Assembly: GCA_002343445.1 (NCBI GenBank)
Contig: DDSP01000018.1
Span: 101,051-165,050, forward strand
Direction: 5' to 3'
Length of the DNA stretch: 64,000 nt
Source: Chthonomonas sp. UBA2387
Lineage (GTDB): Bacteria; Armatimonadota; Fimbriimonadia; Fimbriimonadales; Fimbriimonadaceae
Below, piece by piece: positions 25,476-34,276 of the stretch (position 1 is its first letter; the number at the start of each line of letters is the position of its first letter). Position numbers and translations under genes: made by a program. Below the pieces are notes generated by a model. The model saw nothing but the letters and a program-made list of their open reading frames with translations. It ran no database searches and had not been told where the DNA came from.

Positions 25476-26681
25476 ATGCTGACCGCGTTGCTCCTTGCCT
25501 TGGCGAGCCAGACCGTATCGCCGCCCGCGCAACTGAACGCTTCGACGTTCGCCCAGGTGCACGCCTACGCTCAACCGAGCCCCTCCGATCTCGGGTTCAT
25601 GAACCTGGATTGGAAGAGCAGCATCTACGAGGCGATCAACGCCGCGCGAGAAGCCGACAAGCCCATCCTGCTCTGGATGTACTTCGGCGATCCGCGCGGC
25701 CACTGCTGACAGAACGGCGTCAAGACCAGGCAGTTTGTCTGGACTCGCCCCGACCTTCTCGCCTATGCGCGGGAGAACTTCATCGTCTACGCCGGCGACG
25801 ACGTCCGCTACCGCGACGGCGGCCAACGCGAGACGGGGGAGTGGCGCATCCTCTCGAAAGGGACCCGAGGGTTGCCGCAGCAGGGCCTGTACGCGATGTC
25901 GTCCGCCGGGGCATCGTTGGGCTACCTCAACAAAGGTTGGCCCGACCCGGATGCCGACGGCATCCTGCAAGGCATGCGCGAAGCCAAGGCGGCCTACGCC
26001 CGCTTGAGCCCCTCCGAGCGACGCCTGGCCCAGCCCTTGGGCGACAAGGACCGCATGCGGTTCGAGGAGGAGCAGTTTTCTAAGCCCGAAGGCACGCTCG
26101 ACCTGCGCATATCGAGTCGGGGGCTGCCGTTCAAGGGCATGACCTCGTTCGACCAGCGGCACCCGATGTACTTCCATTTGGACCGGTTGTGGTTCAAACC
26201 GAGCGAATGGCGCGCGTTTATTCCCGCCGACGGGCGAGCGACCGAGGTCACGGGTCCTGCGCGGACGCGACTGGTGCTGCTCAGCCACCATCAGGCGGGC
26301 CAGAGCGCGTGGTGGGAGGAGCACATCGTGGGCGGCAAGACGGTTTCGCGGGTGGTCGCGCGGCGCGGCGACCTGATGGACCTCGAGATCGAGGGCACGT
26401 ACACCATGCGTGCCGATTCGGAGTGGTGCAAGGATTCTTACGAGGGCCGGATGATGGCCCATGCCACGTTTGATATGGCTGGCAGGCGGTTCACGCGGTT
26501 CGATTTGGCGATGCTGGGTACGCACACCGTGGGCCGGCGCATGGAGAACCTGCTCGTTGGCGACCTGACGGCCAAGATCGCGGCTTCGGCGAGTTTGAAT
26601 CCTCTGAGGACGGCCTCAGATCGGATGCTGCCGCAGAATTGGAAGTACGGTTACGGACTTCCGTGGTGCCGCACCCCCTGA
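25476..26681 (+). CDS. Exported thioredoxin-fold protein, candidate selenoprotein (in-frame UGA at 25707)
   Basis: One frame of 402 codons runs from ATG 25476 (or GTG 25467) to 26681, interrupted only by TGA at codon 78. The first residues (LTALLLALASQTVSPPA) are a signal peptide. Residues about 50-130 look thioredoxin-like: AREADKPILLWMYFGDPRGHC, then UGA, then QNGVKTRQFVWTRPDLLAYA, with an adjacent Cys77-Sec78 pair at the expected redox site. Homology-like sequence continues smoothly across the UGA. A hairpin fitting a bacterial SECIS element lies just after it. The C-terminal 200 residues form an unrecognised domain rich in Trp and Arg. The alternative is a nonsense mutation that splits an old gene. 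It follows tyrS closely. Confidence 0.7.
25716..25749 (+). promoter_or_regulatory. SECIS-like hairpin directly after the in-frame UGA
   Basis: CCAGGCA (25726-25732) pairs with TGTCTGG (25736-25742), 7 pairs with one G-U, closing a three-base loop GTT that starts 23 bases after the UGA. A lower stem GGCG (25716-25719) pairs with CGCC (25746-25749) across an internal loop. A short stem at this distance with a small loop beginning G-U is the known layout of bacterial SECIS elements bound by SelB. Confidence 0.6.
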
Positions 26682-26696
26682 AGCACAAACCGAAAC

Positions 26697-26722
26697 GGTC
26701 CGCCAGCATTCGCTGGCGGACC
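26697..26722. terminator. Bidirectional terminator hairpin
   Basis: GGTCCGCCAGC and GCTGGCGGACC are perfect 11-base arms with an ATTC loop, placed between two convergent genes. On the minus strand it is followed by GTTTCGGTTTGTG, moderately T-rich. Confidence 0.75.
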
Positions 26723-26747
26723 ATTGAAGGGATCAACCCGACCGAAA

Positions 26748-27473
26748 TCAGGCCTTGCGGCGGCGTCGCGCGGCGATGCCGAGCGCGCCCATGCCGAGAG
26801 CGATCATCGTCGCCGGTTCGGGGACCGGAGCCGCTTCGGCTTTGTAGTTGTCGAAGAAGCCGCCGCCCGTTCCGGCTGCAACTCCCTGAATGTCGGCGTC
26901 GCCGATGACGGTGCTGATGCCGGTTCGGATCGTGTTGTCTCCACCGACTTGCACGCCGTTGACCTTGCCGATCCACGTGCCCGCCTGGAAGTCGAGAGCC
27001 ATGTGGAAACGATTCCAAGTGTCGTAGGCGACCGGGGCGCCCGTGTTGACGACCGTCGAAGTCGTGCCGCCCGCGAAGTGGATGTAGTCCACCGAACCCG
27101 TCGCGTTCACGCGCATCGCGGCGACGCGCTCAACGACATCCGTGTAGATGTCGATGCCGTAGGAACCGGGGGTGCCGGCGGACGGGATGAACATATCCCA
27201 GCGGACGATGAGAACCTTGTTGGTGGCCGTGCTGTGGTTATAACCCAGATTCGGCCAGAACCAGCCCGTGCCGGGAACCTGAAGGCTTTGGGTGCCATCG
27301 GCGACCGTGGTGTCGACGACGTTTGCGGTGCCAGAGTCGGCCGACCAGCCGTTCTGTCCGCTGATGCTGCCGAGGGCGTAGCCTTCGCCAGCTTCAAAAC
27401 CGGTTTCGAAAAGCACCTGGCTGTATCCAAGCGCAGAGACGAGGGCCAAAGCCCCGATCAGGGATTTCTTCAT
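26748..27473 (-). CDS. PEP-CTERM-sorted exported protein
   Basis: 241 residues. A signal peptide (KKSLIGALALVSALGYSQ) is followed by a concanavalin/LamG-like beta domain (FETGFEAGEGYALGSISGQN, SLQVPGTGWFW) and a classic sorting tail: PVPEPATM, a hydrophobic stretch IALGMGALGIAA and the basic end RRRRKA. Exosortase-type enzymes recognise this tail and attach or release the protein at the cell surface; no exosortase gene is in the window. An AGGAG ribosome-binding site precedes the ATG, and a TATCTT box (27550-27545) lies about 70 bases upstream. Confidence 0.88.
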   Translation of the reverse strand: MKKSLIGALALVSALGYSQVLFETGFEAGEGYALGSISGQNGWSADSGTANVVDTTVADGTQSLQVPGTGWFWPNLGYNHSTATNKVLIVRWDMFIPSAGTPGSYGIDIYTDVVERVAAMRVNATGSVDYIHFAGGTTSTVVNTGAPVAYDTWNRFHMALDFQAGTWIGKVNGVQVGGDNTIRTGISTVIGDADIQGVAAGTGGGFFDNYKAEAAPVPEPATMIALGMGALGIAARRRRKA

Positions 27474-27544
27474 TCCATTCTCCTACGCGTCCCGGTTCAG
27501 CCAATGGCTCGGCAATCAAACGTCGCCTCCGAGATCACGAATGT

Positions 27545-27550
27545 AAGATA
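27545..27550 (-). promoter_or_regulatory. -10-like TATCTT of the PEP-CTERM gene
   Basis: TGCTATCTTAC on the minus strand, about 70 bases before the start; this is a longer leader than most genes here have. Confidence 0.35.
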
Positions 27551-27616
27551 GCACGGTTCCGCCAGAAAAGCAACGGCCCGTCCAACTTTTCGAAAAAATC
27601 TTGCCCAAAGGCGCCC

Positions 27617-28543
27617 TTAGAACGCGTCGCACCACCGATAGGCTTCGATGAGCGCGCGCTCGCCCTCCTTGCCGGGCTTGCTGTTGCCGTGCTCCATGCC
27701 GATGATGCCTTTGAAGCCTTTGGCGGCGATGTGCCCGAAAACCCGCCGGTAGTTGACCTCGCCGGTCGTGGGCTCGTTGCGGCCCGGGTTGTCGCCGCAT
27801 TGGAAGTACGCGATCTCCGAGTACGCCTTGTCGATGTTCGGGATCAGGTTGCCTTCGGTGATCTGCTGGTGATACAGGTCGTCGAGGATCTTGCAGGCGG
27901 GCGAGCCCACGGCCTTGCAGATCTGGAACGCCTGTGGAATCTTGGACAGGAACATCCCGGGGTGGTCGCGGTACGGGTTGAGGGGCTCCAAGACCATCAC
28001 CAGCCCATGCGGCTCGAACACTTCGGCCATCGCCTTCAGGCAATCCACCACATTGGCCGTCTGGTAGTCCCAATCCAGCCGGAGATCGTACGGGCCGGGG
28101 ACGACGGTCATCCACTTGGCGTTGACTCGCTTGGCGACTTCGACCGCCGAGCGGGCGACGCCGCGCAGTTGGTCCATCGTCTCCTTGCCGCCGAGGGCGT
28201 AGATGGGCTTGCCCCATTCGGCGTGGGCCACGAACACGCCCATCGCCATGCCCAAGTCGGTCATGGCCTTGGCGATGCGCGACTGCTCCTCGACGGAGCG
28301 GCCCATCATGCCGTTGTCCTCCCAGGCTCGGAAGCCCTCGTCGGCGGCGAATTTGAGCTGGTCCACCGCATCGTCGCCGGCGTGGTGGCGGAACATGCCG
28401 AAGTGGGGCGCGTAGAGCATGCGGAAAGGAGCGGGATTCATGGGGGGTTCCTCGGGTTGCGCCCGGACCACCGGACCCAGGACGCTCCAGGCGCCCAAGG
28501 CCGATCCCGTCCGAAGCACGTCGCGTCGCGTTGGCGGTTGCAC
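27617..28543 (-). CDS. Tat-exported TIM-barrel isomerase of the hydroxypyruvate isomerase type
   Basis: 308 residues. The N-terminus RRDVLRTGSALGAWSVLGP is a twin-arginine-like signal. The barrel has the AP-endonuclease-2/hydroxypyruvate isomerase pattern: LKFAADEGFRAWEDNGM, MVLEPLNPYRDHPG (metal Glu), KILDDLYHQQITEGN (Asp/His ligands), and FKGIIGMEHGNSKPG (last metal Glu). These enzymes isomerise or epimerise small sugars or hydroxy acids. Many exported members occur in Planctomycetes and Armatimonadota with unknown substrate. It is a single gene. Confidence 0.82.
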   Translation of the reverse strand: MQPPTRRDVLRTGSALGAWSVLGPVVRAQPEEPPMNPAPFRMLYAPHFGMFRHHAGDDAVDQLKFAADEGFRAWEDNGMMGRSVEEQSRIAKAMTDLGMAMGVFVAHAEWGKPIYALGGKETMDQLRGVARSAVEVAKRVNAKWMTVVPGPYDLRLDWDYQTANVVDCLKAMAEVFEPHGLVMVLEPLNPYRDHPGMFLSKIPQAFQICKAVGSPACKILDDLYHQQITEGNLIPNIDKAYSEIAYFQCGDNPGRNEPTTGEVNYRRVFGHIAAKGFKGIIGMEHGNSKPGKEGERALIEAYRWCDAF

Positions 28544-28683
28544 GATCGTACGAAGGCTACCGCATCGGTTGAAGCCTTGGAGAGGACGATGGGATCGGCG
28601 TCAGCTTCGAGACGCGCGGCTTGACTCCCAACGAGCCGAGCAAACAACGAATCCCGCCGCGCCCTCAGCCTGACGTCCGCGTG

Positions 28684-29709
28684 TCAATCCAGCGGCAGCG
28701 TGCCGTCGGTGGCGGGGCGGGGTTTGCCCAAGTGGGCATACGCGCGGGCCGTTGCGCAACGGCCGCGGGCCGTGCGCTGGATCAGCCCTTGCTGGAGCAG
28801 GTACGGCTCGCACACGTCCTCGATCGTCCCCGCGTCTTCGCCCGTCGAAGCGGCCAGCGTGTCCAGCCCCACGGGCCCGCCGCCGAACTTCTCGATGATC
28901 GCGAGCAGCAGCGAGCGGTCCACTCGATCCAAGCCGAGGTCGTCGACTTCCAGGGCGTCCAGCGCGGTGTCGGCGATGCTCTTTGTGATGGACTCCAACC
29001 CCGCGACTTGGGCGAAGTCGCGCACGCGGCGAAGCAAGCGGTTGGCGATGCGGGGCGTGCCCCGCGAGCGTTTCGCGATCTCCTCCGCGCCTTCGGGGTC
29101 GACGCGATAGCCGAGGATCGAGCTGGACCTGCGGATGATCTCCAGCAGTTCGGGCGCGCCATAAAATTGGAAGTGCGTCACGATGCCGAACCGGTCGCGG
29201 AGCGGGCCCGTGAGCAAGCCTTGCCGGGTCGTCGCGCCCACCACGGTGAATGCGGGCACATCGAGCCGGATCGAACGCGCCGCCGGGCCCTTGCCGATCA
29301 TGATGTCCACCTTGCCGTCCTCCATCGCGGGATACAGGATCTCTTCCACGGGGCGGCTGAGCCGGTGGATCTCGTCAATGAACAGCACCGCATGGGGGTC
29401 GAGGTTGGTCAGGATGCCCACGAGGTCGCCGGGCCGTTCGATGGCCGGGCCGCTGGTGACGTGGATGGTCGCGCCCATCTCCAAGGCCACGATGTGGGCG
29501 AGCGTCGTTTTGCCGAGCCCCGGCGGACCGTAGAGCAGCAGGTGGTCCAGCGGCTCGCCCCGCTGCAACGCGGCCTGAAGGAACACGCGCAGGTTCTGCT
29601 TGAGCTGATCCTGACCGATGAACTCTTCAAGCCGCTTGGGGCGCAGCGAAAGTTCGAACGTCCGTTCTTCGGGTCGGCGGCTGGGGTCGAGTTCGTCGTT
29701 GGGCTTCAT
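28684..29709 (-). CDS. ruvB: Holliday junction branch-migration helicase RuvB
   Basis: 341 residues from the ATG at 29709, which overlaps the ruvA stop. Walker [10 protein letters not shown] is at 61-69, the DEIH box at 112-115, sensor 1 [18 protein letters not shown] with the arginine finger, and a C-terminal winged helix ([20 protein letters not shown] ... RTARGR). RuvB hexamers drive branch migration at junctions held by RuvA. ruvC is not in the window. Confidence 0.96.
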   Translation of the reverse strand: MKPNDELDPSRRPEERTFELSLRPKRLEEFIGQDQLKQNLRVFLQAALQRGEPLDHLLLYGPPGLGKTTLAHIVALEMGATIHVTSGPAIERPGDLVGILTNLDPHAVLFIDEIHRLSRPVEEILYPAMEDGKVDIMIGKGPAARSIRLDVPAFTVVGATTRQGLLTGPLRDRFGIVTHFQFYGAPELLEIIRRSSSILGYRVDPEGAEEIAKRSRGTPRIANRLLRRVRDFAQVAGLESITKSIADTALDALEVDDLGLDRVDRSLLLAIIEKFGGGPVGLDTLAASTGEDAGTIEDVCEPYLLQQGLIQRTARGRCATARAYAHLGKPRPATDGTLPLD

Positions 29710-30287
29710 CGGGCCAGCTTCCTCAGCGCGGCGCGGACGCGCTCTTCGACGGTGCCCTCGGCTTCGGCGGCGGCGGCTTCGGCCTCGTTGCGGCGGTAGC
29801 CGAGGGCCAGGAGCGCCTCCACCACGTCGTCGCCGGAGAGGGTCTTCTTGGGAGCGGCTTCGCCGACTTTGCGGGCCAGGGCCTCGATTTGGATCTTGTC
29901 GCGCAGTTCGAGCGCGATGCGCTCGGCGAGGCGCGGGCCGACGCCCGTGGCGCGCGTCAACGGCTTGGGGTCGCCCAGGGCGATGGCTTGGACCACGGCA
30001 TCGGGGCCCACCTGGCCGATCAGCGAAAGCGCGATCTTGGGGCCACAGCCCTTGACTTCGACCAGCAGATCGAAGAGCCGTCGTTCGGCCGCGTCGCCGA
30101 AGCCATAGAGAAAGACGCCGTCCTCGCGGAACACCTGACGGGTCCACAGTTCCACGGCAGACCCGGGTGCTGGAAGGGTGCCAAAGAGCGATTCGGGGAT
30201 GGAGACTTCGTAGCCCACACCCCCGGCGTCCACGACGGCCATGCCGCCTTGGAGGTCCAACAGTTCGCCCCGAAGGCGTCCGATCAT
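29706..30287 (-). CDS. ruvA: Holliday junction DNA-binding subunit RuvA
   Basis: 193 residues from the ATG at 30287 ([12 protein letters not shown], the usual RuvA start). An upstream ATG at 30311 would add 8 residues but leaves its own region without a ribosome-binding site; GGAAGG lies 13 bases before the chosen start. Domain I is an OB fold, domain II has two helix-hairpin-helix motifs ([35 protein letters not shown]), and domain III ([20 protein letters not shown]) contacts RuvB. It overlaps ruvB by 4 bases. Confidence 0.95.
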   Translation of the reverse strand: MIGRLRGELLDLQGGMAVVDAGGVGYEVSIPESLFGTLPAPGSAVELWTRQVFREDGVFLYGFGDAAERRLFDLLVEVKGCGPKIALSLIGQVGPDAVVQAIALGDPKPLTRATGVGPRLAERIALELRDKIQIEALARKVGEAAPKKTLSGDDVVEALLALGYRRNEAEAAAAEAEGTVEERVRAALRKLAR

Positions 30288-30321
30288 GAGCGGGAGGTTA
30301 CCTTCCGGCAACCCGCTCGGC

Positions 30322-30747
30322 TCATTCTTCGGTGGATTCGGCCGTGGCGGTTGCGGCTGCGGCCGCAGTCTGTTCGGCGTTGGCGGCCGCGTTCTGGGCG
30401 GCGTACGCCTGATAGCTGCGCTCGCGGCGCGGGCCGGGACCCCGGTCCGTCATTTCGCGCACGACGAACGGCAGGAGGGCCATTTCGCGGGCGCGGCGGA
30501 TCGCTCGGGCGATCATGCGCTGTTGCTTGGCCGTGTTGCCCGTCTGTCGCGAAGGGATCATCTTGCCCCGGTCGTTGATGAACCGGCGCAGCAGGTTGTA
30601 GTCCTTGTAGTCGACCGATGTGATCTTGTTGATGGTCAGGTAGCTGACCTTGCGGCGTCGCCGACCCTTGGTGCGCTCGTCCTTCTCGCGGAGTTCGGGC
30701 GCGCCTGCGGAGGCGTCGAAAAGCTGTTTGTCCGTGGTTTCGCTCAT
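30322..30747 (-). CDS. rpsR: 30S ribosomal protein S18 with long extensions
   Basis: 141 residues against the usual 75-90. The core is clear: [40 protein letters not shown] and [13 protein letters not shown]. An N-terminal acidic extension of about 25 residues and an Ala/Thr-rich C-terminal tail of about 40 residues are additional. rpsR is away from its usual partners rpsF, ssb and rplI, placed 34 bases upstream of ruvA on the same strand. A TATAAT box lies about 35 bases before the start. Confidence 0.93.
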   Translation of the reverse strand: MSETTDKQLFDASAGAPELREKDERTKGRRRRKVSYLTINKITSVDYKDYNLLRRFINDRGKMIPSRQTGNTAKQQRMIARAIRRAREMALLPFVVREMTDRGPGPRRERSYQAYAAQNAAANAEQTAAAAATATAESTEE

Positions 30748-30781
30748 GCGTGTGTTCTGCCGTGGAACGTGTTGAGGGCCG

Positions 30782-30787
30782 ATTATA
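30782..30787 (-). promoter_or_regulatory. -10 box TATAAT of rpsR
   Basis: Perfect TATAAT on the minus strand, 34 bases before the rpsR ATG; a TTGACT lies 23 bases further upstream, which is a long spacing. Confidence 0.5.
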
Positions 30788-30836
30788 GCACAGGCTCAGG
30801 CACTGGGCTGAGTCAACCGTCGTCGCGGGGTTGTCG

Positions 30837-30842
30837 TATACT
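30837..30842 (+). promoter_or_regulatory. -10 box TATACT of ftsK
   Basis: CGTATACTG lies 33 bases before the ftsK ATG, in the divergent region shared with rpsR. Confidence 0.5.
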
Positions 30843-30875
30843 GATCTGCGTCCAAGGATGGACGCTTGAATCAGG

Positions 30876-33080
30876 ATGAGAAGCACCGCGCGCCCCGCAA
30901 ACCGCGGCAACGGACGGTCGGTCAAGAAAGTCGAGGAGCCCTCGCACAGGCCCTACGACGTCTTGGGCGTCGTCTTCATCGCTCTGGCCCTCGTCACCGT
31001 GGCCTCGCTCACCGTGGCCGACTCTGGGCTGGTCGGGCAGGCGTTGGGCGGGTTCTTTCGCACGTTGTTCGGCCAAGCCGCTTGGGTCGCGCCCGTCGCT
31101 TTGGCCGCCGTCGGCGTGCTCATCATCGCCGGACGCCGCACGGTGGGGGGCCTGAATCGGGTCACGTTCGGCGTGCTGCTGCTGTTCCTCACGTTGGCGG
31201 GTTCGCTCTCGCGACCCGTGGGCGGCGACTATTTCGATCCACGCGCGCTGTCCGAAAGCGGCGGCTATATCGGAGCCTTGTTGGGGTGGGCCTTTTCGAC
31301 GTTGCTCGGCTCGGCGGCGGCCATCGGCTTCTGGACGCTGGGCATGTGCGGCCTGATCCTTTGCCTGAACGCACCGCTCATCAGCTTCTGGAACACGCTG
31401 CGCCAGCCCAAGAGGCCCCGCGTCGTGGTCAAGGAGCCGAACCCCGTGCGCGAGCGGCCAGCCCCAAGGATCATGACGCCGCCGACTCCCGAGCCCATCG
31501 CCGCGCGCGAGCCCGAACCCGCGCCCAAGAAGCGCGAACCCGTGGTGCGCGAATCCAACACGCCGATGCTCGAGCAGAACGAGCAGGTGCCCAAGGAGGG
31601 CTACCAATTGCCTCCGATGAGCCTGCTTTCCGATCCGCCGGACAAACCGAAGCGCTCGCCCCAGGAGATGCAGCGCAACATCGACACGTTGGAAGGCACG
31701 CTGGAGGAATTCGGGATCGACGCCAACGTCGTCGAAGTGGCGACAGGCCCCACGGTGACGCGCTACGAAATCCAGCTTGGGCCGGGCATCAAGGTCAACC
31801 GCATCGTCCAGTTGGCTGACAACATCGCGATGAACCTCGCGGCTTCGCACGTGCGCGTAGAGGCCCCCATCCCCGGCAAGGCGGCGATCGGCGTCGAAGT
31901 GCCCAACTCGGCGCGTTCGTCCGTCGCCATCCGCGAGCTTTGCCAGACCAAGGAGTTTTTGGAGCACCCTTCGAAGCTGGCCATCGCGCTCGGCCAGGAC
32001 GTGAGCGGAATCAACCGGTACGCCGACCTGACCAAGATGCCGCACCTGCTCATCGGCGGCGCGACCAATTCTGGCAAGTCCATCGGATTGGCTTCGATCA
32101 TCACGTCGTTGCTCATGCGCAACACGCCGAAGGACCTGAAGTTCGTGATGATCGATCCCAAGCGCGTCGAGTTGTCGCTGTTCGACCGTATCCCGCACCT
32201 GCTTTGTCCGGTCATCAAGGACGTCAAAGAGGCTCCGGGCGTGCTGCGCGCCGTGTGGCGGGAGATGGATCGCCGCTACGACCAGCTCAGCGAAGCGGGC
32301 GTGCGCAACATCGACGGCTGGAACGCCAAGGCCAGCTTCCAGGACCGCATGTCCTACATCGTGGTCATCATCGACGAGTTGGCCGACCTGATGATTCAGG
32401 CCGCCGCCGAGGTGGAAACGTCCATCTGCCGGTTGGCGCAACTCGCCCGCGCAACGGGTATCCACTTGGTCGTGGCCACGCAGCGCCCCAGCGTGGACGT
32501 GATCACGGGCACGATCAAGGCCAACATCTCGAGCCGCGTGGCGTTTTCGGTGTCGTCGCAGATCGACTCGCGCACGATCCTCGACCAAAAGGGCGCGGAG
32601 GATTTGGTCGGGCGCGGCGACATGCTGTTCCTGCCCATTGACGCTTCCAAACCGATCCGCATCCAAGGGTGCTACGTTTCGGAGCAGGAGATCGACTCGA
32701 TCTGCAAGTTCTGGCGTGCGCAGCAGGAGGCCCAGTACGCGTTCAACCCGGCGGACTTTGTGGTCGGCGAGAGCGGCGGCGGTTCGGGAGGCGGTGGCGA
32801 AGAGGAGGGCGACGAGTTCTGGGAGCCGGCCGTTCGCTGGGTCGCCGAGCGTGGTCAAGCCTCCACTTCGATGCTGCAGCGCCGGTTTTCGATCGGTTTC
32901 CAGCGTGCCTCGCGATTGCTGGACGCGATGGAAGAGCGGGGCATCGTCGGCCCCCGCGAAGGCGCGCGTCCCCGCGAAGTGCTCATGGACGTCCACGAGA
33001 TCGAGCACTTGTTCGGCGGCGGTCGTTCGGTGGGCCGTTCCGCACCTCCGCCTCGCGACGACGACGAAGAACTGGACTGA
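30876..33080 (+). CDS. ftsK: FtsK/SpoIIIE-family DNA translocase
   Basis: 734 residues. Four transmembrane helices (about residues 25-180) anchor the protein, and a Pro/Glu-rich linker of about 90 residues leads to the motor. The alpha/beta domains start near residue 260, with Walker A GGATNSGKS and Walker B IVVIIDELADLM, then QLARATGIHLVVATQRPSVD. A C-terminal winged-helix gamma domain (RWVAERGQASTSMLQRRFSI, RASRLLDAMEERGIVG) recognises polar KOPS-like sequences. The protein moves chromosome ends through the division septum. Confidence 0.94.
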   Translation: MRSTARPANRGNGRSVKKVEEPSHRPYDVLGVVFIALALVTVASLTVADSGLVGQALGGFFRTLFGQAAWVAPVALAAVGVLIIAGRRTVGGLNRVTFGVLLLFLTLAGSLSRPVGGDYFDPRALSESGGYIGALLGWAFSTLLGSAAAIGFWTLGMCGLILCLNAPLISFWNTLRQPKRPRVVVKEPNPVRERPAPRIMTPPTPEPIAAREPEPAPKKREPVVRESNTPMLEQNEQVPKEGYQLPPMSLLSDPPDKPKRSPQEMQRNIDTLEGTLEEFGIDANVVEVATGPTVTRYEIQLGPGIKVNRIVQLADNIAMNLAASHVRVEAPIPGKAAIGVEVPNSARSSVAIRELCQTKEFLEHPSKLAIALGQDVSGINRYADLTKMPHLLIGGATNSGKSIGLASIITSLLMRNTPKDLKFVMIDPKRVELSLFDRIPHLLCPVIKDVKEAPGVLRAVWREMDRRYDQLSEAGVRNIDGWNAKASFQDRMSYIVVIIDELADLMIQAAAEVETSICRLAQLARATGIHLVVATQRPSVDVITGTIKANISSRVAFSVSSQIDSRTILDQKGAEDLVGRGDMLFLPIDASKPIRIQGCYVSEQEIDSICKFWRAQQEAQYAFNPADFVVGESGGGSGGGGEEEGDEFWEPAVRWVAERGQASTSMLQRRFSIGFQRASRLLDAMEERGIVGPREGARPREVLMDVHEIEHLFGGGRSVGRSAPPPRDDDEELD

Positions 33081-33150
33081 GGTTCGGGCGTTTCCTGCGA
33101 AAGCCTCGGCGCGTCTGTCGAAACGGAACGGCGTCGTTCGTTGAACAGCC

Positions 33151-34230
33151 ATGAATGCACTCGCACTCGCCCTTTGTTTGTCCGCCCAACCGGCGCCCGC
33201 CGCCCTGAACGGCATGGACCCCGTGGAACTCGCAGCCGGCCGCGAGGTGCGCGGCAGCGACAGCCTCGCCGCGACGGATGGCCGCTACCACTACTGGTTC
33301 GCGACCGAGGCCAACCGGAGCAAGTTCGCCTCCGACCCGTTGCGTTTTGGAATCCAGATGGGCGGCGCGTGCGGTCGAATGGGACCGCTGACGGGGCGAG
33401 GCAACATGCACCGGTACTTTGTGCACGAAGGCAAGATCTTCATCTTCGCCTCGGAGCAGTGCCGCGACTCGTTCAAGAAGGACCCTTCGGCGCATGTCGA
33501 ACGCACCGACGTCGTGCCCAAGGGTTCCGCCGAGGCGAAGCGCCGAGGGCTCGCCATGCTGGACCGCGCCGCGATCGCCCACGGCGGCCAAGCGGTGGAC
33601 GAGTTCCAGTCGCTCCTGTGGACCACGCAAGAGACATACAACGTCGAGGGCAAGCCCGAGATCTACGTGTCGGGCTACGCCATGCAATGGCCGGACCGGT
33701 TCGCGACGCAGTCGCGGTGGCAAACCAGCTTGATCACGAGCAACGCCTCGGGCGCCGGAGGTTGGGAGGGCGACAAGGCGAGTGCCCGACCCATCCACCC
33801 CGACGAGCACGCCTTCCTGCGTCGCGTGTTCTATCATCACCCGCTGATGGTGTTGCGCCTGCGGAAGCAGCCTGGGTTCGTCGCCGTGCCGGGGTCGGGC
33901 ATGCTTGGCGGCGAGGCGCTTCCCACGGTAGCCGCTCACTACGGCGGGGCGACCACGACCCTGTATCTTCACCCGGCCACCTTCAAGATTCTTGGCGTGG
34001 CTTACACCGCCCGGCGTAGCTCCTACGTGCCCATCGTCCGGCAGTACACTGAATACGCGACGGTTCGGGGAGTTCTGACGCCCATGGCCTGGACGGACAC
34101 CGTTGAATCCACCGGAGCCAAGGTCCCGGCCAAGCTCGCCAAGGTCGAACTGAACCTGCGGCTGGACGCTGCTGGCTTTGGCGACCCGCGCACGGCTGCC
34201 GACCTCCTCGGGACCCCGGTGGGCTCTTAG
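33151..34230 (+). CDS. Exported YHS-domain protein
   Basis: 359 residues with a short signal peptide (NALALALCLSAQPAPA). Residues about 20-60 (MDPVELAAGREVRGSDSLAA ... YHYWFATEANRSKFASDP) match the YHS metal-binding domain pattern. A second YHS-like segment follows (YFVHEGKIFIFASEQCRDSF) after a Cys-containing loop (GGACGRMG). The remaining 230 residues look like an outer-membrane-lipoprotein-type beta domain (TEYATVRGVLTPMAWTDT). It may bind copper or another metal in the periplasm. It sits between ftsK and the xylanase gene. Confidence 0.6.
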   Translation: MNALALALCLSAQPAPAALNGMDPVELAAGREVRGSDSLAATDGRYHYWFATEANRSKFASDPLRFGIQMGGACGRMGPLTGRGNMHRYFVHEGKIFIFASEQCRDSFKKDPSAHVERTDVVPKGSAEAKRRGLAMLDRAAIAHGGQAVDEFQSLLWTTQETYNVEGKPEIYVSGYAMQWPDRFATQSRWQTSLITSNASGAGGWEGDKASARPIHPDEHAFLRRVFYHHPLMVLRLRKQPGFVAVPGSGMLGGEALPTVAAHYGGATTTLYLHPATFKILGVAYTARRSSYVPIVRQYTEYATVRGVLTPMAWTDTVESTGAKVPAKLAKVELNLRLDAAGFGDPRTAADLLGTPVGS

Positions 34231-34276
34231 CCCCTGGTCGGCAGGATTCAGCAGCGTAGCGGCGAACGACGATGCG

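Noticed and set aside
25710..26681. Treating the region after the TGA as a separate gene or the locus as a pseudogene
   Set aside because: The frame has no good start soon after the TGA (the first in-frame ATG is far inside), and the SECIS-like stem plus continuous protein-like sequence favour read-through; kept as the alternative only.
28684..30147. N-terminally extended RuvB
   Set aside because: The upstream part is the ruvA gene read in another frame; the ATG at 29709 gives the family-standard start and couples with ruvA.
30813..33215. 800-codon minus-strand frame opposite ftsK
   Set aside because: It is a codon-position shadow of ftsK with extreme His/Arg content and no start signal.
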